From Lentisphaerae bacterium RIFOXYA12_64_32 (GTDB lineage: Bacteria > Verrucomicrobiota > Lentisphaeria > Oligosphaerales > YB12-FULL-65-16), in NCBI GenBank assembly GCA_001803235.1, contig MHBL01000018.1:1-32190 (forward strand): a stretch of 32,190 bases of DNA, in the 5' to 3' direction. The notes under the pieces were generated by a model. The model was not told the origin of the DNA and searched no databases. It saw nothing but the letters and a program-made list of their open reading frames with translations. Of this stretch, positions 23,764-32,110 are shown piece by piece. A program made the position numbers and the translations under genes. How positions within the stretch are numbered: the first letter of the stretch is position 1; every line of letters begins with the position of its first letter.

Positions 23764-23937
23764 TCGCCTACCTAGGGCTGTTTCAAGATCCGGCGCCGCG
23801 TCTCGAAAGGCCACGCCTCCGCGCACACCAAGTAGGGGCGGCCTGTCCTCAGGCCGCCCCCCCCCGGCGTGGGGACACGCCGGGGGTACTCACCGCACGC
23901 GACGGTCACGGATCTTGAAACAGCCCTGTCGCCTACC
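23764..23937. mobile_element. MITE-like element with terminal inverted repeats and 9-bp target duplication
   Basis: The element itself is 23773-23928 (156 bp). Its ends are inverted repeats, AGGGCTGTTTCAAGATCCG at 23774-23792 and the exact reverse complement at 23909-23927 (19 of 19). It is flanked by direct repeats TCGCCTACC at 23764-23772 and 23929-23937, as expected of a transposition target duplication. Inside are two perfect 10-bp hairpins, 23835-23860 (loop GTCCTC) and 23861-23886 (loop GGGGAC), closed by AGTA/TACT. There is no coding capacity. A transposase acting in trans is expected but is not in the window. The intact duplication indicates fairly recent insertion. Confidence 0.85.
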
Positions 23938-23966
23938 CATGGGGCCTTGCCTGCCGAGACATAGCG

Positions 23967-23991
23967 TGGTATATTAATCTAGACAGTCTAG
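23967..23991 (+). promoter_or_regulatory. Extended -10 promoter with palindromic operator for the toxin-antitoxin pair
   Basis: TGG-TATATT (23967-23975) fits an extended -10 element (5 of 6 in the -10). Immediately downstream, CTAGAC-A-GTCTAG (23979-23991) is a perfect palindrome with a one-base centre lying over the predicted transcription start. This suits autorepression by the Phd-type antitoxin or the toxin-antitoxin complex, the usual control in such pairs. Confidence 0.65.
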
Positions 23992-24009
23992 CCAGAATGG
24001 AGGCAGCCG

Positions 24010-24264
24010 ATGAAAGACGGCAAATGGCAACTGCAGGACGCGAAGAACAAGTTCAGCCAAGTTGCCGAAGAAGCGGCGGTGTATGGGCCACAGGTGGTGA
24101 CCCGGCGGGGCCAGGATGCCGTGGTCATACTCAGTATCGATGAGTATCGTCGCCTGACGCGACCGCGCGTTTCACTCGTGGATTTCCTGCGGCAGTCGCC
24201 GTTGACTGATTCCAACATCAAGGTCACGCGTGACCCCGCATCCGGCAGGGAGGTGAAACTGTGA
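24010..24264 (+). CDS. Phd/YefM-type antitoxin
   Basis: An 84-residue protein with the Phd/YefM DNA-binding fold: 'WQLQDAKNKFSQVAEEA' at the N-terminus, 'GPQVVTRRGQDAVVILSIDEY' (a DNA-binding strand and helix) in the middle, and a charged flexible C-terminal tail that would wrap the toxin. GGAGG lies 6 bases before the ATG. It overlaps the toxin gene by 4 bases (GTGA), so both are made together. It neutralises the PIN-domain ribonuclease and likely represses its own promoter through the palindrome at 23979-23991. Confidence 0.92.
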   Translation: MKDGKWQLQDAKNKFSQVAEEAAVYGPQVVTRRGQDAVVILSIDEYRRLTRPRVSLVDFLRQSPLTDSNIKVTRDPASGREVKL

Positions 24265-24683
24265 GCTACCTCCTCGACACGTGCGTGTTGTCCGAATTCA
24301 CACGAAAGCAACCCCACGCCAAGGTCGTGGCATGGCTGGAGGCACAGAACGAGGCCGACCTGTTCCTCAGCGCGGTGGTGATCGGAGAACTGGCCAAGGG
24401 TGTGGCGATGCTTCCGGACTCCGCCAAGAAACGCCGGTTGAACGCCTGGTTGTACACCGACCTTTGCGACCGGTTCCAAGGCCGCATTCTCCCCGTCGGC
24501 GACGCGGTAGCACTGGCCTGGGGCGAGGCAACAGGCCGGCAGGCGCGAGAGGGTCTCCAGATCGGCATGGCGGACGGAATCATCGGCGCCACCGCGGTAA
24601 CGCACTCCCTGGTCGCCGTCACCCGGAACACGCACGACATCTCCCGCACCGGCGCCGCCGTCTTCAACCCGTGGACGGACTGA
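24261..24683 (+). CDS. vapC: VapC-type PIN-domain ribonuclease toxin
   Basis: A 140-residue PIN-domain protein starting with GTG at 24261. The acidic residues of the active site are visible: Asp6 in 'YLLDTCVLSEF', Glu in 'VIGELAKGVAML' and Asp in 'GMADGIIGATA', and the usual Asn/Asp near 'TRNTHDIS'. The Phd-VapC pairing and the sequence resemble the FitB/VapC branch, which cleaves tRNA or other RNA and stops growth when the antitoxin is lost. All catalytic positions look intact, so it should be active. It sits directly after the MITE-like element; toxin-antitoxin pairs often travel between genomes, but the base composition matches the neighbours. The gene is followed by a run of ten C (24686-24695). 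Confidence 0.93.
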   Translation: MSYLLDTCVLSEFTRKQPHAKVVAWLEAQNEADLFLSAVVIGELAKGVAMLPDSAKKRRLNAWLYTDLCDRFQGRILPVGDAVALAWGEATGRQAREGLQIGMADGIIGATAVTHSLVAVTRNTHDISRTGAAVFNPWTD

Positions 24684-24794
24684 TTCCCCCCCCCCAGCGC
24701 AACACTGACATTCCCGCGCTCGCCCCCCCAACTTCGGCCCTCAGCTTTCACCTTTCATCCTTCATCCCTCGACTCCACCTTCCACCGCGTCTCT

Positions 24795-26102
24795 TCACCC
24801 CTGCCCCTGCCCTGCCTGGGTGTCACCGGAAGCGCGGGAACGGGCCATGGCGGAGACCTTGGCCTCGAAGTCGGGGTAGCGGCCCACGGCGCTCTTGAAC
24901 GTCTCGCGCTGCAGCGCGAACAGGCAGCAATAACCGACCGCTCGTGCCGTCGCAACGCGCGGCTTGTTCGTGAGCAACGCCATTTCGCCGAAGAAGTCGC
25001 CGCCGTGCAACCGGGCCAGGGTCTGGCCGTCGGGGGTCACGATCTCCACGTCGCCGTTGAGGATAAAGTACATCTCGGCGCCGGGGACGCCGTGGCGAAA
25101 GACCTCCTCACCGGGCACGACAATGCGCGGTTTGAGCTCCAAAGCCAGTTCGCGGATCAACTCCGGACTGGCGCCGTTGAGCAGCGGCACCTTCTCGATG
25201 ATGCCGTGGTTCACGGACAGCGAGAGGTCGGCGCGCAGGTTCGGCGGCAGGTCGGCGAGCACGGCTGCGCCGTCATAGCCCCAGCGTGTTTCCCACAGGT
25301 AGCTGAAATAGTCGCGCACGCGCTGCCGCAACTCGTGCGGAACGCGGTGATGCCGCATGAACGTTTCGACGCGGTCGCGCGCTTCCTCGTGCTGGACCTT
25401 GGCCGCGTCCAGGCGCGCCAGCAAGCTCGCCACGTTGCCGAGCACGAATCCGAAGAAACCCACCCCGACAACCATAATACCGCACGCGTAGGCCATCTGC
25501 GGACCGGTCTTCGGCGTGATATCCCCATACCCCACCGTCGCCAGTGTCGTGATGGCCCAATAGACCGAGTGCAGGTAGCGCAACCGCAGGTCGGCTGTCT
25601 CCGCGCCGCCGTCCAGCATGATCCAGCCCGTAGCCGCCCAGTGCACCAGCAACGGCACCACGATCACGAGGGAAAACAGCCGTCCGAGGGCCGGGTGCGG
25701 CATTCCCAAACGCGACAGAATCTGCGGGAATCGCACCACGTGCCGAATGGCCAAAAGCTTCACGCACCAGAACGGCTCCGTGTAGGTTCCCGCCAACCCG
25801 GCAACGGTAACCAAGGGCAGGGCCACGGCCGCGTCCGTCAGAACACGCGTCCACAACACCGACCGGTCCACAACCACGCCACGCTTCACGGCGCGCCAGT
25901 ATTCGCACAGCGCGTACGCCGCGCAGAACCCGGCGAAAACCATGAACACAAAGTCGACGACAATGTCGAAGTCCAGTGGAAACGCGAGTAGTCCCAACTT
26001 CATCGGGATCCATACTCCCGCCCCGATGGCCGTGATCAGGTCCAGAAGATCAATCCACGTTGACTCACGGTATCCCGGCGTGTGTGCCCGCTCAATGTCC
26101 AC
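24795..26102 (-). CDS. Potassium channel with C-terminal cyclic nucleotide-binding domain
   Basis: A 435-residue membrane channel. About five or six hydrophobic segments lie in the first 240 residues, followed by the K+ filter 'TVGYGD' at residues 189-194 in 'YWAITTLATVGYGDITP' and a long last span ('GIMVVGVGFFGFVLGNV'). The predicted voltage-sensor helix ('VKLLAIRHVVRFPQ') has few Arg, so strong voltage gating is doubtful. A C-linker ('VPHELRQRVRDYFSYLWE') leads to a cyclic nucleotide-binding domain (about 300-420) with the phosphate cassette 'GDFFGEMALLTNKPRVATAR'. Such channels pass K+ across the inner membrane, opened by cAMP or a related ligand. GTG at 26102 with GGAG five bases upstream is chosen over a GTG at 26108 that would overlap the ribosome binding site. 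No operon partner is evident. Confidence 0.9.
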   Translation of the reverse strand: MDIERAHTPGYRESTWIDLLDLITAIGAGVWIPMKLGLLAFPLDFDIVVDFVFMVFAGFCAAYALCEYWRAVKRGVVVDRSVLWTRVLTDAAVALPLVTVAGLAGTYTEPFWCVKLLAIRHVVRFPQILSRLGMPHPALGRLFSLVIVVPLLVHWAATGWIMLDGGAETADLRLRYLHSVYWAITTLATVGYGDITPKTGPQMAYACGIMVVGVGFFGFVLGNVASLLARLDAAKVQHEEARDRVETFMRHHRVPHELRQRVRDYFSYLWETRWGYDGAAVLADLPPNLRADLSLSVNHGIIEKVPLLNGASPELIRELALELKPRIVVPGEEVFRHGVPGAEMYFILNGDVEIVTPDGQTLARLHGGDFFGEMALLTNKPRVATARAVGYCCLFALQRETFKSAVGRYPDFEAKVSAMARSRASGDTQAGQGQG

Positions 26103-26263
26103 AACCACTCCTAAACCGGCCTAGCCGGACGCAAGACGAACGTCGAATCCGCCGTGGCGGAAACCCTGAACATCGAACCTCGACGTCCAGGACGCCCCCC
26201 CTCCCCGCAAGAATAGCCGTCTGGCGTCAGGCCTGCAGTCTCACCTGACATTGACGGCGCACG

Positions 26264-27589
26264 TCAAACCGTACCACGTCGCTTCGGCGGCGCGGCGTCG
26301 TACAATTCATTCAGCATGGCCATTGCCTGGTCGACCATGGCTTCACCCGTGCCGACTTCCAGCATGCTGTGCCAGCCCACCCACGTCTGGTAACCGCCGT
26401 CGGCATACGCCTTGCGGTCCGGAATGTACCCGATCTCCTCGTTGGCCAGGCCGATAATGCAGGTGTTACGGAACGGCGAACGTCGCCGGAGTTCCAACCC
26501 GAGCCGCGCGAACAACTCGCCGGGAATGCCGACGAACACGATGTCGCCCAAGCGAATGACCTGCAGGCGCGTCTGACGTGCCTCGCCCTGGCGCGGCGCC
26601 ATCTCCTCACGCATCTTGCGGAAGACATCGATCTGCCCCGCCGCGCTCTGCGGCACGTACTTCTCCATGTAGAACTTCACCGCCGCCGCTTCCTTCGCCT
26701 CGTCGAAGTGACGCAGGTGATACGTGAACGGGCGGTTGAGGACCTTGACCGGACCGGGCAGCGCCGGCTGGGCGCGGCTCAGCGCCTCTTCGACCGCGTC
26801 GACGACGCGGCGTACGCACTCCGCAGACGAAACGCCACTGTCGTTGAACGTGATGTTGTGTGTCGACCCGAACGCACCCGGCAGAAACAGTGTCGTGGCG
26901 CTGTGCCGGCGCTCGATCTCCAGCGCCGCCAGCCCGTAGAAACACGGCGACATACAGTCTTCACGGACCCGGCCGATATTGTGCACCGAATGGTTGAACG
27001 CCAGACCGTCGTACTCGCCGTTCGGACGCCGCACAGCCAGAACGTACAGGTCCGGATCATACGGCCCGGTCGGCCGGACCGTGTCCTTCTCCTCGTAGCC
27101 ATACCAGCCGATGGTGCCGTCGTTGAGCAGCAACCGACTGTTGCGGCCCACGGTCGCCTCCTGGCTCTGCCCGTACAGCAACGCCGTCTTGGCGTCGGAC
27201 CGTGCCTCGCCCAGTGCCGCAACCGCCTTGACTGCGGCCCGAACGCTGCCCTCCTCCAAACGGCGCAAGAACTCGACGTTCGGCTGGCAGCCGAGGTAGT
27301 CGATCGGACAGGGGCCACGATGCGTGTGCGTGGCGCAGATAAGAATGTTGTCCTCAGGAATTCCCGTGGCGACGGTGATGCGCTCTGCGGCCGACTTCAC
27401 CACGTGCGCAGGCACGATCAGCGAATCCAGCGACACCAGACAGATCCGCTCGTCCGCATCGATAACGAGCGCGCAGGCCCGAAACTCGCCCTCCCACGGC
27501 TGACCAAAAACCTTGGTTTGGCCGCCCAGTTCCGCCATATTGTCATCGGTCAACTTCACCGAGGCGGCGGCGGCGCGCACGTGAGACAT
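26264..27589 (-). CDS. Neutral ceramidase-like (N-terminal domain) hydrolase without signal peptide, paralogue 1
   Basis: A 441-residue protein of the group often named after neutral/alkaline ceramidase, in PVC bacteria usually of unknown substrate. The start at 27589 has GGAGG 6 bases upstream. The possible zinc-site residues are present: His-x-His in 'ICATHTHRGP', His in 'FNHSVHNIG', Glu in 'GIPGELFARLG' and Tyr in the 'IGYIPDRKAYADGGYQ' region. The usual 'GAAGD' loop is replaced by 'GAFGSTHNIT'. The C-terminal immunoglobulin-like domain of true ceramidases (~650 residues) is missing, and no signal peptide is seen, so a cytoplasmic amidase or esterase of unknown substrate is likelier than a lipid hydrolase. 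A second paralogue is at 30671. It lies 122 bases downstream of the large secreted glycosidase-like gene and may share its transcript. Confidence 0.8.
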   Translation of the reverse strand: MSHVRAAAASVKLTDDNMAELGGQTKVFGQPWEGEFRACALVIDADERICLVSLDSLIVPAHVVKSAAERITVATGIPEDNILICATHTHRGPCPIDYLGCQPNVEFLRRLEEGSVRAAVKAVAALGEARSDAKTALLYGQSQEATVGRNSRLLLNDGTIGWYGYEEKDTVRPTGPYDPDLYVLAVRRPNGEYDGLAFNHSVHNIGRVREDCMSPCFYGLAALEIERRHSATTLFLPGAFGSTHNITFNDSGVSSAECVRRVVDAVEEALSRAQPALPGPVKVLNRPFTYHLRHFDEAKEAAAVKFYMEKYVPQSAAGQIDVFRKMREEMAPRQGEARQTRLQVIRLGDIVFVGIPGELFARLGLELRRRSPFRNTCIIGLANEEIGYIPDRKAYADGGYQTWVGWHSMLEVGTGEAMVDQAMAMLNELYDAAPPKRRGTV

Positions 27590-27711
27590 ACTTCACCTCC
27601 CATTTTGCGGAAACCGCACGGTCAACCTGGATCCGGTCACCGGAACAACACCCCACCGCGTCAACAATACGGGCCGAATACAAACCGTGCAACGACGTGA
27701 CCCTTGCCCAC

Positions 27712-30651
27712 CTACTTCTGCGCTATTCGATAAACGTGCCGTGCCGCCGGTTCCCAGCGGTCGGCCAGCGCCGCGCCACGGACCTCGACCTTGCGGCCTT
27801 CGAAGAGGACGTCCGCCTTGCCGCGCGTCGGCACGCTCAGCGCCAGTTTCGCATCGACCGCGGCGTCGGTCGCATTCACCGTGAGCACATACCAGTTCCC
27901 CGCGTGCCGGAACGCGGCGCAATGGATCGCGGATGAACCGCTCGCGACCACGCCCGGCAATTCCGGCGTGCCCAACACCGGGGCCAACGAACTTATCTCC
28001 GCGGTCAACGGCTTCATCGACTGCCACAAGTCGTTGGACATGGGACGGTAAATGAAATACGACACCATTCGGAACCCGTGCACCAGCGCCAGCCAGGTCT
28101 GGCCAATGTTCTCCTGCACGCTCGGTTCTTTGTACGAATCGCCGCCGGCATAGTAGTGCAGCCAGAAGTGTGCCGGCTTGCCGTCCCGCCGTGCGTCACG
28201 GTCCATGTCGCGGTACTGCTTGACCTGTGAGACCATGGCGTCCTCGTACGTCCGGTACGGATTGCGAACCGGGCACCCGCACATACCGCTGAGGTTGTAG
28301 CAGTCGATCGAGTAGATGTCCGTGCTGTTCAGCCCGCCGTAGTAGCCGTAGCCGGGTTTCCATGTCCAGTAGTTGACAAACACGGGCCGCCACGGGTCCA
28401 GTGCCTTGCAGGCGTCATGCAGTTCCTGCAGGTTCGACTCCTTCCAATCCGGGTCACGTGCCCAGCTCGGACTCGGTTCGTCGATGATGTCCCAGGCCAG
28501 CATAACCGGGTGGTCCTTGAACTGCGTCAGGTTGGCCAGGCTCTGAACCTTCCATTCCGCAAACGTCGCAAACGTCTTGGGCGACACGGTGTTGGCGGGA
28601 ATCACACTGAGCCCCAGTTTCTGACACTCGTCCAAGACGGCTCTAACTTCCGCCGAGTCGGCGGGGTCCGGCCACTTGCGCGGGTTGTGGAACCACACGT
28701 GAATCGAGTTGAACCCGACCGACGCCGAGTCCTTGACCATGTCCACCGTAGCGCCGCCGCCGCCGATCGCGATCGGCAGGTACGGCTTGTCGTCAACGAT
28801 CAGGCACCCGCTCGACGGGTCCCATGGCACCATGTGCGCCCCAGGCGCCTGAACCGCCGCCATGAGCCGCGTCTCGGCCACCGCCTTGCCGCTGCCGTCG
28901 ACCAGGCTGATCTCCAGCGCGTACGTCCCGGGCCCCCTGCCCGCGAGCGGTACGGCGATCTCCGCCCAACCGAGGGCGTCGGGCGGCGACTCGCACTCGA
29001 CCAGCGGACGGCTCGCGGACGTGACTCGCACCCGCGCCTTCGGCACCGGTGTGTACGCGACCACCTTCACGTTTTCGGGATCGACATAGTAACTGCGTGT
29101 CAACCAGGCCTGCAGCGGGGTCGCCACTTCGCTCAGTGCGAATTCGCCCGCCGCCAGTGTCACGCCTGCGGTGTCCGCAACCCGCACCCGCGCCAGGCCG
29201 CCCTCAACCGCCACGCGCGGCCCCAGGTCCACCACCGTCGTGCCCGCGGAGAGCTGAGTCGACACGGCCGCCGCCGCCGCGCCTTTCTCAGTCAGCAGTT
29301 CCACCGTCGCCGATTGCGCGATCGCGCTCCAAAACGTCACGGAGACCTTGTCGTCGCGTTCCGTGAATGCGGCGATCGCAGCCTGCCACTTCCGCAGGTC
29401 CGCCGCGCCCATGCCCTGCAGCTTGCCGAACCGTTCCGGGTCATGAAAGCCGTTGAACACGGCCGACCAGGACGAGTACTCTTCCGGTGCCTGCGGCCGA
29501 TACCGGCAGACGTTCAGTCGCCACGTGTCGCCGACTTCCGGTCCATACGCGAGCGAGGTGAACGGTATAGCGATCTCCGCCGTCCAGGCGGTCGCCTCCC
29601 GGACCGTCGCGCTCTGCCAAGGACCGTTCCACAAGCCGTCCCGGTTCGCGCCATCGTATCGTCCGCCGGCCACACTCAGCGCGAACTGCCGATAGTCGCT
29701 GCCGTCCGCGTGCGCCGAAACGAACACTTCAACCTCATCGTCGGCGAAAACCGACACGTCCTTGTCGCCCTTCATCTTCGCGACAAGCCCGGCCATGTTC
29801 GGCTCCTGGCAGCGGATGCCCAGGAACAGGGCGTCCGCCGTCCGCCCGACCATGACCTCGGTCACCGCCGCTGCCGGACTCGTGGACGCAAGCTGGACAA
29901 AGCCACTGAACCTTGCCGCATTCGCCCAGCATGCATCGTCGAGTTTCCCGTCGACCTGCGGCGCGGCACTCAGCACCGGACACCCACTCTCCGGCAGCGG
30001 CGCGTTGACCGACTTGGCCGGCGCGGCGACCGCCTGCCCCGACGTCTTCGGCACGTCCACCGGGGCTGACGCGTACGCGGTCGGTTCCGTGCCTTCCTCC
30101 ATCTGCGGTGCGCACACCCACAACGTGCCCCTCCCTTCCCAGGTCAGATGCCAGACACCGTGCCCCGTGAAGGCATCGGTGATAAGACCCGTCTCGCTGT
30201 AACGCTGCCACTCGGACGTCGGCTTCACGCTCGTCCATTTCGTCGGTTCTTTCTCCGAACCGAGCCCGACCAGGTATGCTTTCACCGTCCCGCCTGGTGC
30301 GTCGGTCTTCAGGTACACTGACCACGTGTAATTCCGCCCCTTCGTGAATCCCCACAGGTAACTGGTTTCCAGCGACAGACCGCGGGCCTCCGGGTTGCTC
30401 AAGCGCATGCTCTTCAGCCCCGGCAGGGCCGTGTCGTCGTCCGGACGCCAGCACCCGGGCCAGTCCGCGAGCTTCTTCTGCACACCGCAAGCCGTCCAGC
30501 AATTTGGAATGCCGGGATTCGCGTACCGCAGGAAACCACTGTTCGGAATCAGGTTCTCGGCGCTCGCCGGCAGGACAGACACCAGCGCTGCTGCCGCCAG
30601 GAACCCGGCCCCCAACAGTCCCACATGTCCCATGTGTCTCATACGTCTCAT
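27712..30651 (-). CDS. Large secreted glycosidase-like protein with CBM and CBM9-like domains
   Basis: A 979-residue secreted protein. The ATG at 30651 begins a signal peptide ('HVGLLGAGFLAAAALVSVLP', cleavage near ASA-E at 32) and is preferred over an upstream ATG at 30690 that overlaps the previous gene. Residues about 33-205 are a CBM4/9-like sandwich; about 228-420 a CBM9-like domain starting 'PQVDGKLDDACW', like that in the DUF4838 protein. After beta-rich linker domains, a TIM barrel of the GH-A type (beta-galactosidase/GH2-like) spans about 615-890. It begins 'CLIVDDKPYLPIAIGGGG' and has Glu725 in 'AWDIIDEPSPSW' at the acid/base position. The second catalytic carboxylate is not evident ('HFWLHYYAGG' lies where one expects it), so activity is uncertain. 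A beta-sandwich closes the protein. Inferred role: binding and perhaps cleavage of plant or algal polysaccharide. Confidence 0.82.
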   Translation of the reverse strand: MRRMRHMGHVGLLGAGFLAAAALVSVLPASAENLIPNSGFLRYANPGIPNCWTACGVQKKLADWPGCWRPDDDTALPGLKSMRLSNPEARGLSLETSYLWGFTKGRNYTWSVYLKTDAPGGTVKAYLVGLGSEKEPTKWTSVKPTSEWQRYSETGLITDAFTGHGVWHLTWEGRGTLWVCAPQMEEGTEPTAYASAPVDVPKTSGQAVAAPAKSVNAPLPESGCPVLSAAPQVDGKLDDACWANAARFSGFVQLASTSPAAAVTEVMVGRTADALFLGIRCQEPNMAGLVAKMKGDKDVSVFADDEVEVFVSAHADGSDYRQFALSVAGGRYDGANRDGLWNGPWQSATVREATAWTAEIAIPFTSLAYGPEVGDTWRLNVCRYRPQAPEEYSSWSAVFNGFHDPERFGKLQGMGAADLRKWQAAIAAFTERDDKVSVTFWSAIAQSATVELLTEKGAAAAAVSTQLSAGTTVVDLGPRVAVEGGLARVRVADTAGVTLAAGEFALSEVATPLQAWLTRSYYVDPENVKVVAYTPVPKARVRVTSASRPLVECESPPDALGWAEIAVPLAGRGPGTYALEISLVDGSGKAVAETRLMAAVQAPGAHMVPWDPSSGCLIVDDKPYLPIAIGGGGATVDMVKDSASVGFNSIHVWFHNPRKWPDPADSAEVRAVLDECQKLGLSVIPANTVSPKTFATFAEWKVQSLANLTQFKDHPVMLAWDIIDEPSPSWARDPDWKESNLQELHDACKALDPWRPVFVNYWTWKPGYGYYGGLNSTDIYSIDCYNLSGMCGCPVRNPYRTYEDAMVSQVKQYRDMDRDARRDGKPAHFWLHYYAGGDSYKEPSVQENIGQTWLALVHGFRMVSYFIYRPMSNDLWQSMKPLTAEISSLAPVLGTPELPGVVASGSSAIHCAAFRHAGNWYVLTVNATDAAVDAKLALSVPTRGKADVLFEGRKVEVRGAALADRWEPAARHVYRIAQK

Positions 30652-30670
30652 GCCTTTGCCTCTCCTTCCC

Positions 30671-32110
30671 TCAATCCAGGTCCGGGCCACGGATTCCGTA
30701 GTCCCAGCACTGCGGTTGGGTTTTCACCAGCTTGCCACGCGGCACGGCACCCGGTTTCAAGCGCCGCGCCAGGGCCACGCTTGCCTCTACGATCTTCGGT
30801 CCCGCGTCCGGCTCCAGGTTCGAGTAACTGGTCAGGACTGTCTCGTAGCCGCCGCCTGTCGGTGCGAACGCCTCTTCGGTCGGCACGTACCCAATGCTGC
30901 CGTTGGCCAGTTCGACCACGAACGTGAACGGGAACGGTGACGCAGCCTTGATGTCCAGCCCGAGTTGGCAGAAGAACTCCGCGCCGTTCGACAGGTACAC
31001 CGCCGGCCCCACCTGGATCGCCTGGACTTCCGCACGCACCACCGGCTCCGTCCGGATCAGGTAGTCGAGGATCAGGCGCTCCTTGGCAAACGTGAAGTCA
31101 TTGCTCATGGCCTTGCTCTTCAACGTCGCCTGCACCAACTCGCGCGCTTTCTTCAGACTGGCCGGCGACGGCGCGCGACGCGGCAGGTCGAGGATCTTGC
31201 TCAGCGCCGCGACCGGCTGCAACCGCCCCCGTGGCTCGCTCACCAGCACCTTCAGCGCCTCGGCGCCAACCCGCATGCCCACCTTCCGCGCCGACTCTTC
31301 GCCGAAGTCGGGAATGCGCGGGGAACGGTTGTTCACCTGCGTCACATCGCCGGCGGCGCCGTTCAGGAACACCGTCACTGGATTCCCGCCCATGGCGCCA
31401 TGTATCGTCTTATCCATGAACGTGATCCAGTCAGCAGATGTGCCGCCCGGGCCGGTCGTGCCGTGACAGGTGTAGTTGATTACGCAACCCAGCAACGCCC
31501 CGTCCGGGCGCCACGCGGCCAGCACGCCGACGTCAGGGTCGATCGGGCCGGCGGGCTCGACGATGTCCGGGTGCACCTTGCCCGGGTGGGTGACCGAGCG
31601 GCCGCTCTTCATGCGGAACCGGCGGTTGAACCCCGCCGCGCCTTCCTGCCCCTTCCCGACCGACAGCAATGCCTTCTCGCGACGCCGGTCCGCTTCGTAA
31701 ACGGCCGTCGCAATCTGGCGCACCACCCAATCCTGGTACAGCAGGTCCACCACCGTGCTGTGGTTCAGCGCCAACTCCTTGACGAGCGCCGATGCGCCCT
31801 CGAACTCGTCAGGGAAGGCCCCGAACAACGGCCCACCGCTGTGCGTGTGACTGGCGCCAATCATGACATTGCCGCCAGGAATGCCGCACCGCTTCTCGAT
31901 TTCTGCCCGGGCCGCCGCCACCGTGCGCGCCGCGATGACGCAGGTGTCAATCCCCACCAGCGCCACGCGCGTCTTGCCGTCGTCGATCACCCCTGCCCTG
32001 ACCTTCAAACGGTCGCGGTACGCACGCTGGTAGCACTTCCCGTAGCCGCCAGGCATCTCCATGCCCACCGCCGGCGTAATATCGGTCTCGAAAAAACCCG
32101 CTCTTGTCAT
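30671..32110 (-). CDS. Neutral ceramidase-like (N-terminal domain) hydrolase without signal peptide, paralogue 2
   Basis: A 479-residue relative of the protein at 26264. GGAG lies 7 bases before the ATG at 32110. It opens directly with the domain ('GFFETDITPAVGMEMPGGYG'), so no signal peptide is visible. Possible zinc-site residues are His-x-His in 'GASHTHSGGP', His in 'INYTCHGTTG', Glu in 'NGAEFFCQLG' and Tyr near 'IGYVPTEEAF' and 'GGGYET'. Here the 'GAAGDVT' loop is of the usual kind. True neutral ceramidases are longer and secreted, and carry a C-terminal domain lacking here. The stop is 20 bases before the start of the secreted glycosidase-like gene, so the two are probably one transcript, with paralogue 1 following: hydrolase, glycosidase-like protein, hydrolase. 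The leader shares a 14-base motif with the gene at 9049. Confidence 0.82.
   Translation of the reverse strand: MTRAGFFETDITPAVGMEMPGGYGKCYQRAYRDRLKVRAGVIDDGKTRVALVGIDTCVIAARTVAAARAEIEKRCGIPGGNVMIGASHTHSGGPLFGAFPDEFEGASALVKELALNHSTVVDLLYQDWVVRQIATAVYEADRRREKALLSVGKGQEGAAGFNRRFRMKSGRSVTHPGKVHPDIVEPAGPIDPDVGVLAAWRPDGALLGCVINYTCHGTTGPGGTSADWITFMDKTIHGAMGGNPVTVFLNGAAGDVTQVNNRSPRIPDFGEESARKVGMRVGAEALKVLVSEPRGRLQPVAALSKILDLPRRAPSPASLKKARELVQATLKSKAMSNDFTFAKERLILDYLIRTEPVVRAEVQAIQVGPAVYLSNGAEFFCQLGLDIKAASPFPFTFVVELANGSIGYVPTEEAFAPTGGGYETVLTSYSNLEPDAGPKIVEASVALARRLKPGAVPRGKLVKTQPQCWDYGIRGPDLD

Noticed and set aside
28417..30069. Plus-strand open frame (550 codons) opposite the secreted glycosidase-like gene
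   Set aside because: Arg/His-rich shadow without domain features; the minus-strand frame has a signal peptide and CBM9-like domain.
26264..32110. True secreted neutral ceramidases
   Set aside because: Both proteins are 170-200 residues too short, lack a signal peptide and lack the C-terminal domain; only the zinc-site pattern is shared.
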